From positions 2,108,001 to 2,172,000 of the forward strand of contig NZ_CP175511.1 in assembly GCF_046058945.1 (NCBI RefSeq): a DNA stretch of 64,000 nt, given 5' to 3'. Position 1 is the first letter of the stretch, and every line of letters begins with the position of its first letter. Of this stretch, positions 1-6,791 are shown piece after piece. The notes beneath the pieces were generated by a model. The model searched no databases and was not told where the DNA came from. It saw only the letters and a program-made list of their open reading frames with translations. Position numbers and translations under genes: made by a program. Source of the DNA: Brochothrix campestris (lineage in GTDB: Bacteria; Bacillota; Bacilli; Lactobacillales; Listeriaceae).

Positions 1-65
1 ACTCTGACGAAGTTAAAGCGTATATCGCTAAACAATTCAAAGGATCAGTTGTTACAACATGGTAA
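1..65 (+). CDS. metQ: C-terminal tail of methionine ABC transporter substrate-binding lipoprotein (partial)
   Basis: An open frame entering from the left edge reads SDEVKAYIAKQFKGSVVTTW and stops at 63-65. This matches the usual MetQ/NlpA-family tail, in which a short helix is followed by a G-x-V/I strand and an aromatic end. The family binds methionine outside the membrane and feeds MetNI. The assignment rests mostly on position, 20 bases upstream of metN on the same strand. Only about 20 residues are visible, so the family call is partly contextual. Confidence 0.6.
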   Translation, partial: SDEVKAYIAKQFKGSVVTTW

Positions 66-85
66 TGATATAGGGGGACGAGAGC

Positions 86-1108
86 ATGATTGAACTTAAA
101 AACATTTCAAAAGACTATACTGTCGATAAAAAAGTGATTACAGCTTTAAAAGACGTCTCCGTCCAAGTTAATGCTGGTGAAATATATGGGGTAATTGGCT
201 ACAGCGGTGCCGGCAAGAGCACGCTCATCCGCTGTATTAACCTGCTAGAAACACCCACTACAGGGCAAGTTTTCATTGACGGTGTTAATTTACAAGTCTT
301 AGATAAAATCGCCTTACGTCAAGCACGCCAAAAAATCGGAATGATCTTTCAAGGCTACAATCTCTTAACAACGGCCACTGTTTATGACAACATTGCGATT
401 CCGTTAAAATTAACAGGTCTATCAAAAGAAGTCATCGCTGAGCGCGTTGAAAAATATTTAGGCATTGTCGGTCTTAGCGATCGAGCTACCGCTTACCCAG
501 CACAACTATCGGGCGGACAAAAACAGCGGGTGGCGATTGCCCGTGCGCTCTCTCACGAACCTGAAATTTTACTTAGTGATGAGGCAACCAGTGCACTTGA
601 TCCAAATACAACCGAATCAATTTTAGCGTTACTGCTCGAAATTAATGAAAAACTCGGCCTCACTATCTTTTTAATTACACATGAACTGAGTGTGATTCAA
701 CGCCTATGTGATCGAGTAGCTGTGATGGAAAACGGTGAAATTGTCGAACAAGGAACAGTCGTCGAAGTGTTTACACAACCACGCTCAACTGTTACAAAAA
801 GTTTCTTGAAAAATTCAGCGAAGTATAAAATCCCTGAAAAAATCGTCGGCGCGTTTGATCAAACAGGTGTCTTAATCCAATGTACCTTCGTCGGTGATGC
901 AGCAAGTCAACCGGCTTTAGCTTATGTTAGTAAACATTTTAATGTCGTCCCAAATATTATCGCTGGTGGCATCGATCAATTTAAAAACGAAGCGATTGGG
1001 AATTTGATTGTCCACTTAGAAGGTCGCACAGCTGACATTACTAACACAATTACCTATTTAGAAAGCCAAGCCATTATCGTTACGAAAGAAGGTGTCCTTA
1101 ATGTCTAA
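86..1108 (+). CDS. metN: Methionine ABC transporter ATP-binding protein
   Basis: This is the ATPase of the D/L-methionine importer MetNIQ, acting on the cytoplasmic face of the membrane. Visible parts are a Walker A GYSGAGKST near residue 38, the ABC signature LSGGQKQR near 142, a Walker B ILLSDEATSALD near 163 and a switch histidine in LITHE. A C-terminal NIL domain of about 75 residues (from about 262) is the allosteric methionine sensor diagnostic of MetN. The 340-residue length is normal. A GGGGG ribosome site lies 7 bases before the ATG. It follows the metQ tail and overlaps metI by 8 bases, so the three form one operon. Its upstream control region (often SAM/T-box) is outside the window. 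Confidence 0.96.
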   Translation: MIELKNISKDYTVDKKVITALKDVSVQVNAGEIYGVIGYSGAGKSTLIRCINLLETPTTGQVFIDGVNLQVLDKIALRQARQKIGMIFQGYNLLTTATVYDNIAIPLKLTGLSKEVIAERVEKYLGIVGLSDRATAYPAQLSGGQKQRVAIARALSHEPEILLSDEATSALDPNTTESILALLLEINEKLGLTIFLITHELSVIQRLCDRVAVMENGEIVEQGTVVEVFTQPRSTVTKSFLKNSAKYKIPEKIVGAFDQTGVLIQCTFVGDAASQPALAYVSKHFNVVPNIIAGGIDQFKNEAIGNLIVHLEGRTADITNTITYLESQAIIVTKEGVLNV

Positions 1109-1760
1109 TTTTTTCTCTGAATGGGGCCCCACGATTCTCGAAGGGTTGATTGCAACTTTACAAATGACTGCTATCTCACTCGTTATCTCGGTGATTTTAG
1201 GCGTGCCACTGGCGATTTTATTAGTACTTACACGTAAAGGTGGACACGCTGAAAATAAAATCACTTACACGATTGCCAATGCGATTATTAATATTATTCG
1301 CTCGATTCCCTTTATCATTCTGCTCTTCTTTTTGATTCCGTTCACAAAGTTAGTTGCCGGCACAACTATTGGAGTACAAGGGGTAATCGTACCGTTAGTT
1401 GTGTACTGTGCTCCCTATATCGCCCGTTTAATTGAATCAGCCTTATTAGAGGTTGATAAAGGGGTTGTTGAGGCCTATCAATCAATGGGTATCGCGACTT
1501 GGAAAATCATCTGGTTCGTGATGGTGCGTGAATCACGTTCAGCCATTATTCTAGGCTTAACCATTGCTACGATTGGTTTAATTGGTGCAACAGCAATGGC
1601 CGGTTTTGTTGGTGCTGGTGGACTTGGCGACTTAGCGTATCAATTCGGTTACCTCCGCTTCCAGCCAGGAATGATGTATGTCACCTTAATTCTCTTAATT
1701 ATTATCGTTCAACTTCTGCAATCAGCCGGTAGCCTCATTGCCCGCCGCCTAAAGAAGTAA
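1101..1760 (+). CDS. metI: Methionine ABC transporter permease
   Basis: This is the membrane subunit of MetNIQ, 219 residues with about five hydrophobic helices. The EAA loop that docks on the ATPase (EAYQSMGIATWKIIWFVM) is visible near residue 128. I chose ATG at 1101 rather than the GTG at 1092. AAGAAGG at about 1087 is correctly spaced for 1101, and known MetI proteins begin close to the MSNFFSEW-like segment. The start overlaps the metN stop, indicating translational coupling. A strong hairpin at 1793-1823 and a copy of the dispersed repeat follow. Confidence 0.95.
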   Translation: MSNFFSEWGPTILEGLIATLQMTAISLVISVILGVPLAILLVLTRKGGHAENKITYTIANAIINIIRSIPFIILLFFLIPFTKLVAGTTIGVQGVIVPLVVYCAPYIARLIESALLEVDKGVVEAYQSMGIATWKIIWFVMVRESRSAIILGLTIATIGLIGATAMAGFVGAGGLGDLAYQFGYLRFQPGMMYVTLILLIIIVQLLQSAGSLIARRLKK

Positions 1761-1792
1761 ACATTGTTTTATTAAAAATAATACGAGATAAA

Positions 1793-1823
1793 AAGCGCTA
1801 AGCAAAACGATTGCTTAGCGCTT
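1793..1823. terminator. 13-bp perfect hairpin after metI
   Basis: AAGCGCTAAGCAA pairs perfectly with TTGCTTAGCGCTT around a 5-base loop. There is no T-run on the + strand. On the - strand the stem is followed by five Ts, so intrinsic termination is best on the - strand, while metI sits on +. The repeat element begins immediately after the right arm (CAGATTGTAG). It may have separated the stem from its original T-run. Confidence 0.6.
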
Positions 1824-2136
1824 CAGATTGTAGAGAAAGTCGAATTAAATTGCGTTTACTTTGAACATTAGTTCAAGTGACTTTGGCTACAAGATAACTT
1901 GACTGAAAAGAAACGTTGTTATATCCTCGCGTTTAATCAGCTAACTTCTATGATATTTCATGGAAAAGTAGTGACGGGAAATAGTCGAGACGTTATTTTC
2001 TCCAAACATTGCAGTTTAGAACGGCTTTAAATTACTTTCGTACTAGTAGGCACGATGAGCGAGTGACGGAACGCGTACTGATGGTACGTAATCCCGAGCG
2101 AACAAGTCGTAACGACCTAGAACAGCGTTTATCTTT
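1824..2136 (+). repeat. Dispersed ~315-bp intergenic repeat, copy A (near complete)
   Basis: The element starts CAGATTGTAG directly after the metI hairpin and ends in AACAGCGTTTATC. It shares with the other copies the block GACGGGAAATAGTCGAGACG near 1974, the block TGCAGTTTAGAACGGCTTT near 2010, and the 3' stem-loop with the inner hairpin CGTAC-tgatg-GTACG at 2074-2088. No terminator hairpin follows its 3' end, unlike the other copies. No convincing reading frame is present. It fills most of the 443-bp gap between metI and the RpiR regulator. Confidence 0.8.
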
Positions 2137-2203
2137 TATAGCAGGACTTCCATGTTTACGCTATACTAAAGCTATCTAGTGTCACGCTGAAAGGAGATCC
2201 TCG

Positions 2204-3001
2204 ATGAACACAATGACCTTAGCTAATCGAATTGCCCGCAATTCTCGTGTCTTATCTAATAACGAACAAAAGATAGCTGATTATTTTCTTCACAATACCA
2301 CGTCTGTCACGACCGCTTCAATCAGCACGTTATCTCAGGAGATTGGTACCTCGAATGCAGCAATTTCGCGATTTTGTCATAAGTTAGAATACCGTAGCTT
2401 TGCTGAACTAAAAACAATGTTATTACAAGAAACTGCCGTTGATACCGCTATCTTAGGTTCCAACCAAATTGTCTCGTACTACAACCAAATCTTGCAATCA
2501 TCAGCTGCCCTCCTTGAATCAAAAGCCTTGATTGAATTCATTAATCATATCAAATCCGCCCAACGTATTCTCGTGTGTGGCATTGGCAGTTCAGGTTTAA
2601 GCGCAATTGAGTTTAAAAATCATTTAAGTCGGATGGGTATTAGTATCGATGCTGAAACTGATCCTCATCAAATGGTCATGCGCGCCAGTCTTCTCACAAA
2701 AAACGACCTCTTAGTCGTCATTTCAAATTCAGGTACAACAGAAGCCATCATCCGTGCCTCCGAGTTTGCTAAAGCGAATCAAGCGACTATTTTCGCCTTA
2801 ACGATTAAAGATTATACCGCACTCACTAACAGTTGTGACGGCGTCCTCTTTACATCAAGCATTGTTCCCATTGCCGATGAGCGTTTTATCAATAGCCAAC
2901 TATCGATTCACTTTATCTTCGATGTCATCTATTATCGTTTATTAGAAGATAAGACCTTCAAAGCGAATCGTGACCTGACGTTAGCTACTTTAAAGAAATA
3001 A
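2204..3001 (+). CDS. RpiR/MurR-family transcriptional regulator
   Basis: The protein has 265 residues. An N-terminal helix-turn-helix of the RpiR type (about residues 1-77, with TSNAAISRFCHKL as recognition part) precedes a SIS sugar-phosphate-binding domain (about 110-240, with VCGIGSSGLSA and ISNSGTTEAII loops). Such regulators sense phosphosugars, commonly amino-sugar phosphates. It converges on nanE and the EIICB gene, so it is the likely local regulator. The inverted repeats in their promoter at 5284-5327 are candidate operators. The ATG has AAAGGAGAT about 6 bases upstream. Confidence 0.9.
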   Translation: MNTMTLANRIARNSRVLSNNEQKIADYFLHNTTSVTTASISTLSQEIGTSNAAISRFCHKLEYRSFAELKTMLLQETAVDTAILGSNQIVSYYNQILQSSAALLESKALIEFINHIKSAQRILVCGIGSSGLSAIEFKNHLSRMGISIDAETDPHQMVMRASLLTKNDLLVVISNSGTTEAIIRASEFAKANQATIFALTIKDYTALTNSCDGVLFTSSIVPIADERFINSQLSIHFIFDVIYYRLLEDKTFKANRDLTLATLKK

Positions 3002-3031
3002 AAACACCGCTACCATTAGGTAGCGGTGTTT
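3002..3031. terminator. Bidirectional terminator between rpiR-type gene and nanE
   Basis: AAACACCGCTACC pairs perfectly with GGTAGCGGTGTTT around the loop ATTA. It lies between convergent genes, with A-rich and T-rich flanks serving each direction. Confidence 0.85.
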
Positions 3032-3038
3032 ATTTAAC

Positions 3039-3731
3039 CTACTGTACTTCGTTCATCTCTGCTACAAATGTTTCCGTTATCAATTTAGGACGTGTAATCG
3101 CACTACCGACTACGATCGCATGAACGCCCAATTCTTTACAACGTTTCGCTTTCGCTGGTGTATCCACATGACCTTCTGCAATAATCGGCACTGATAAGGT
3201 TGCCAAAATTTCTTTTAGACGACTAAAGTCATCATCTTCGATATTATCACCAGACGACTGTTCAGTGTAACCCATTAATGTCGTTGAAACACAGTCAAAC
3301 CCTAATTTTTCGGCTGTGATTGCCTCTGCGATTGTTGCCGTATCTGCCATCAATAACACATCAGGGTATTTCGCTTTTATGTTCGTCATCAATTGTGCTA
3401 ATGTTTCACCATTCGGTCGAAGACGATCAGTCGCATCTAAGGCAATCATCTCACAGCCAGTCACCATCAGTTCATCAATTTCAGACATCGTCGCTGTAAT
3501 AAACACCTGCGAATCTGGGTAATCCCGTTTAACAATGCCAATAACAGGCAAATTAGTATTTTTTTTAATTTCAATAATATCTACCTGTGAGTTCGCACGA
3601 ATACCCACAGCCCCACCTAATTCAGCTGCGACAGCCAGTCTCCCCATAATATATGCACTATGAAGTGGTTCATCAGGTAATGCCTGACACGATACAATTA
3701 AACCTTTTTTTACACGTTCTAACATATTCAT
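3039..3731 (-). CDS. nanE: N-acetylmannosamine-6-phosphate 2-epimerase
   Basis: NanE converts ManNAc-6-P to GlcNAc-6-P in sialic acid/ManNAc catabolism in the cytoplasm. The 230-residue TIM barrel shows GLIVSCQALPDEPLHS at the N-terminus, the GIVKRDYP segment, the catalytic-lysine region and ADTATIAEA, ending with AEGHVDTP and VVGSAITRP phosphate-binding loops, all typical of NanE. The ATG at 3731 is preceded by GGAGGCGG, which lies in the end of the upstream PTS gene. The two genes are 1 base apart and clearly co-transcribed. No nanA or nanK is nearby, so the substrate is probably ManNAc taken up by the PTS. Confidence 0.95.
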   Translation of the reverse strand: MNMLERVKKGLIVSCQALPDEPLHSAYIMGRLAVAAELGGAVGIRANSQVDIIEIKKNTNLPVIGIVKRDYPDSQVFITATMSEIDELMVTGCEMIALDATDRLRPNGETLAQLMTNIKAKYPDVLLMADTATIAEAITAEKLGFDCVSTTLMGYTEQSSGDNIEDDDFSRLKEILATLSVPIIAEGHVDTPAKAKRCKELGVHAIVVGSAITRPKLITETFVAEMNEVQ

Positions 3732-3732
3732 T

Positions 3733-5268
3733 TTATTCCGCCTCCATCAATTCTTCAATTTCATTTTTAACAACAGTCACTTGTGGTCCATAGATTACTT
3801 GAATACCACGACCGTTTTTCACAATCCCATTGCTACCAGTTGTTTTCAACTGCTCATCATCAACCAATCTTTCATCTCGGACAGTGACACGTAAACGTGT
3901 GGCACAACAATCAACGGTATCGAGGTTATCTAATCCCCCTAAGCCCGCAATAATGGCTAATGCACGATTAGACCCTTCAACTTTAGCTGCCTTCACTAAC
4001 TTAGCTTCACGCCCAGGCGTCTTGAAGTTGAATTTTTTAATGAGGAACATGAAGGTAAAGTAGTAGAGACAAAACCAGACAATGCCGATGAAAATAACAT
4101 ATAGCCAGTTCGTTTTAGCTTCGCCTTGTAACACACCGAACAGTATAAAGTCGATAAAACCACCAGAGAATGTTTGACCAATCGTAATGTTGAATAAATC
4201 AGCCATCATAAAAGCCAGCCCATCAAAGAAGGCATGAACCACATATAAGGCCGGCGCCACAAACAAGAATGAAAATTCTAACGGCTCTGTAATTCCTGTT
4301 AAAAAAGAAGTGATTGCTGCTGATAACATTAACCCACCAACAATTTTTTTATTCTCTGGTTTCGCACAGCGATAAATCGCTAATGCCGCCCCAATCAATC
4401 CGAACATCATCGTAATAAAACGACCTGACATGAAACGTGATGTGCCTTCATAAAACTGTGTCACTGTTGGATCAGCCAATTGGGCAAAGAAAATGTTTTG
4501 TGTTCCTTGCACTAACTGACCGCCAACTTCTAAACTACCACCTAATGCTGTTTGCCAAAATGGCAGATAGAAAATATGATGCAGTCCAAATGGCCCTAAT
4601 AAGCGTAATATAAATCCGAAGAAAAAGGTACCAATAGCCCCTGTGGCATTGACAATATCGCCCACTTTAAATATTCCCGATTGGAAGATGGGCCAAACAA
4701 AGTACATCACTACGCCAACAAAAATCGCGGTAAAAGCAGTCACAATCGGTACAAAGCGTGAACCTCCAAAAAAGCCAATGACCTGTGGCAATTCAATTTT
4801 ATTGAAGCGATTATGTAATAAGGCCGTAATAATACCAATGACTAAACCACCAAAGACGCCTGATTCTAGCGTTTGAATACCTAAAGTCATCCCTTGCCCA
4901 ACTGCTGCTAGACCATCAACTACGAGTTTATCCGATAAAATTAACAACGCATTAATGGTTGCATTCATCACGAGGTAACCAAGTAAAGAAGCTAACGCCG
5001 CCGTTCCCTTATCTGATTTAGCGAGTCCCACTGTTACTCCGACTGCAAAAATAACAGGTAAATTAGCAAAAACAATATTACCTGCCGCACTCATAATCGT
5101 AAAAATAGCTTGTAACCACGCAATATCTAACACTGGATATGCCGCGATTGTATTGGGATTCGATAATGCCCCACCAATCCCTAATAACAACCCTGCCGCT
5201 GGCAAAATAGCTATCGGCAACATAAATGATTTTCCAAACTGTTGTGCTTTTTCGAAAAATGTTTTCAT
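3733..5268 (-). CDS. PTS EIICB, glucose/N-acetylhexosamine family (probable ManNAc or related amino sugar)
   Basis: This 511-residue sugar permease has an EIIC domain (about 1-410) beginning FGKSFMLPIAILPAAGLLLG, with GITEPLEFSFLF near 325. A C-terminal EIIB domain (about 430-505) carries the phospho-cysteine in DTVDCCATRLRVTV. There is no fused EIIA, so a separate EIIA-Glc-type protein must supply phosphate. Coupling to nanE points to ManNAc import as ManNAc-6-P. Glucose, maltose or GlcNAc specificity cannot be excluded by sequence alone. The gene is under a promoter with two palindromic operator-like sites. Confidence 0.85.
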   Translation of the reverse strand: MKTFFEKAQQFGKSFMLPIAILPAAGLLLGIGGALSNPNTIAAYPVLDIAWLQAIFTIMSAAGNIVFANLPVIFAVGVTVGLAKSDKGTAALASLLGYLVMNATINALLILSDKLVVDGLAAVGQGMTLGIQTLESGVFGGLVIGIITALLHNRFNKIELPQVIGFFGGSRFVPIVTAFTAIFVGVVMYFVWPIFQSGIFKVGDIVNATGAIGTFFFGFILRLLGPFGLHHIFYLPFWQTALGGSLEVGGQLVQGTQNIFFAQLADPTVTQFYEGTSRFMSGRFITMMFGLIGAALAIYRCAKPENKKIVGGLMLSAAITSFLTGITEPLEFSFLFVAPALYVVHAFFDGLAFMMADLFNITIGQTFSGGFIDFILFGVLQGEAKTNWLYVIFIGIVWFCLYYFTFMFLIKKFNFKTPGREAKLVKAAKVEGSNRALAIIAGLGGLDNLDTVDCCATRLRVTVRDERLVDDEQLKTTGSNGIVKNGRGIQVIYGPQVTVVKNEIEELMEAE

Positions 5269-5283
5269 AATTATTCCTCCATT

Positions 5284-5331
5284 CGAAAATGTTTTCGTTT
5301 ATAATATACCCATTGAAAACGTTTTCGTCAA
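5284..5331 (-). promoter_or_regulatory. Promoter of EIICB-nanE with two operator/cre-like palindromes
   Basis: On the - strand, TTGACG (5326-5331) is separated by 17 bases from TATATT (5303-5308). TGAAAACGTTTTCG at 5314-5327 overlaps the -35 and spacer and fits the cre consensus at 13 of 14 positions. A second near-identical palindrome, CGAAAATGTTTTCG, lies downstream at 5284-5297. Both could bind CcpA, or the pair could be the operator of the nearby RpiR-type regulator. Confidence 0.7.
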
Positions 5332-5357
5332 GTTGTTTTTCTGTCAACTTACAAAAA

Positions 5358-5381
5358 AAGCAGCCCCTCGAGGGACTGCTT
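5358..5381 (-). terminator. Distal terminator hairpin of manA (left flank of repeat B)
   Basis: AAGCAGCCC and its complement form a stem around CTCG, with seven As on its left giving a T-run on the - strand. It matches the hairpin at 5694-5717 at 20 of 24 bases. The repeat element lies between the two copies. Confidence 0.75.
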
Positions 5382-5693
5382 CAGTCTGAAAGTCTAAAGA
5401 GACTTTATTTTCTTTCGAATTCTATACAGTGACTTTGTTTACGAGCTGATAAGACTGAATAGCAAGGCTTTTATGTCCTCTAGTTCAATCAACCAGAAGC
5501 TATCACCTTTCAGAAAAATGGCAGCGACGGTAAATAGTCGCCTTCATTTCTCTTCCAAGCTGTATGCTTCCAACCGGTTGACTTCACACTTTCGTTCTAG
5601 GCACGACGAGCGAGTGACGGTGCGCATACTGATGGTATGTAATCCCGAGCGAGCAAGTCGTAACGACCTAAAACAGCGTTTATCTTCAGTCTC
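5382..5693 (+). repeat. Dispersed ~315-bp intergenic repeat, copy B (near complete)
   Basis: It starts CAGTCTGAAAGTCT, has an internal hairpin AAGTCT-aaag-AGACTT, and carries a diverged middle with the conserved GACGGTAAATAGTCG. Its 3' domain has GTTCTAGG (5594-5601) facing CCTAAAAC (5667-5674), with inner hairpin CATAC-tgatg-GTATG (5625-5639). It ends AACAGCGTTTATCTTCAGTC. It is flanked by two copies of the manA terminator hairpin. The 106-codon frame running through it on + is a repeat-derived shadow. Confidence 0.8.
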
Positions 5694-5717
5694 AAGCAGC
5701 CCTTGGAGGGGGTGCTT
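5694..5717 (-). terminator. Proximal hairpin after manA (right flank of repeat B)
   Basis: AAGCAGCCC...GGGTGCTT lies 9 bases beyond the manA stop. On the - strand it is followed by repeat B rather than a T-run. The T-run is found only after the second copy at 5358-5381. Confidence 0.65.
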
Positions 5718-5725
5718 CGTTACAA

Positions 5726-6688
5726 TTAGCTATTTTTTGGACCTGGTGTTGAGGCAATCAATTCCATTTTACCCTTCAGCTCCCACTTTTTAACGGTCGC
5801 TGGAATAATAAAGTGGTCACCTGCTTTAAGATCAAATGAACGGTTGTCAATCCGAATATGACCCGTGCCACTGATCACACTTGCCAACGTATACGGACCA
5901 AAGGCTGACATTGTTGCCGTGCCTCGCACCACCCATTTATAAACGTTAAAGTAATCACTCTCAACTAAGGTAATCATGCTGATTGTTTCCGAAATAACCT
6001 TTGTTTGATGTGGCGCTACGACATGATGAGGCACAGTCGTCACATCGAGTGATTCCGTAATCTGCAATGGACGCTTTTGTCCGGTTGTTGCATCAACACG
6101 ATCATAATCATACAAACGATAAGTCGTATCACTGCTTTGCTGCGTTTCTAAAATAACAATCCCCGCACCAATCGCATGTACCGTACCACTTGGTACGTAA
6201 TAAAAATCGCCCGCCTTAACTTCAACGGAACGCAGTAAACGATCCCACTCACCATTTAAAGCCAATGTTTCAAATTGCGCTTTTGTTTTCGCCTTATGCC
6301 CATAAACAATTTTGGCACCCGGTTCAGCTGCGATGACATACCAACACTCTGTCTTACCTTGTTCACCTGCATGAGCTTGACCATAGGCATCATCCGGATG
6401 CACTTGTACTGATAAATCACTACTTGCATCTAAAATCTTTGTCAGTAAAGGAAATTCAGCTTGAGTAGAATCTGCAAATAAGTCACGGCGCTTTTCCCAC
6501 AAACCCGCAAGTGTTTCACCAGTAAACATCGGATTCAATACCTTGGCATCGCCATTTTTGTGGGCACTAATCCCCCAATTTTCACCGATGTTTTTGGTTG
6601 TTTCACCATAACCAAACAATTCATGTAACTTATGGCCACCCCAAATTTTTTCATGTAATTCGCCTTCTAAAAAAATCGGTTCTTTCAT
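5726..6688 (-). CDS. manA: Mannose-6-phosphate isomerase, class I
   Basis: ManA interconverts mannose-6-P and fructose-6-P. It is a Zn-dependent cupin of 320 residues, the usual size of the short Firmicute form. Zinc ligands and active-site signatures are visible: QVHPDD near residue 97, E in GKTECWYV near 115, and the histidine in VPSGTVHAIG near 172. The ATG at 6688 has GAGGAGG 6 bases upstream. It is divergent from the ManR-type activator and next to the mannose-family PTS, which fits mannose use. Confidence 0.96.
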   Translation of the reverse strand: MKEPIFLEGELHEKIWGGHKLHELFGYGETTKNIGENWGISAHKNGDAKVLNPMFTGETLAGLWEKRRDLFADSTQAEFPLLTKILDASSDLSVQVHPDDAYGQAHAGEQGKTECWYVIAAEPGAKIVYGHKAKTKAQFETLALNGEWDRLLRSVEVKAGDFYYVPSGTVHAIGAGIVILETQQSSDTTYRLYDYDRVDATTGQKRPLQITESLDVTTVPHHVVAPHQTKVISETISMITLVESDYFNVYKWVVRGTATMSAFGPYTLASVISGTGHIRIDNRSFDLKAGDHFIIPATVKKWELKGKMELIASTPGPKNS

Positions 6689-6791
6689 GCATGTTCCTCC
6701 TCAAAGTATAAGACACTTACAATATCAGAATAGCTTTTTTCGTGTTAAAATACAAGTATCATAACAATCTGATTGTAAGGGGTGAAGCTAT
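6689..6791. promoter_or_regulatory. Divergent manA / manR control region
   Basis: The 103-bp gap must hold both promoters. An imperfect inverted repeat is present: CTTACAATATCAG (about 6715) against CTGATTGTAAG (about 6769). It brackets an AT-rich core that includes TTAAAAT. No cre site was recognised. Confidence 0.4.

Noticed and set aside
2001..2150. Search for a tRNA or small stable RNA in the GC-richer part of repeat A
   Set aside because: No cloverleaf or T-loop was found; the fold is a long stem-loop that differs from tRNA.
5473..5793. 106-codon frame on + across repeat B and the manA end
   Set aside because: It has no ribosome site, runs through the repeat and into antisense manA, and is not preserved in other repeat copies.
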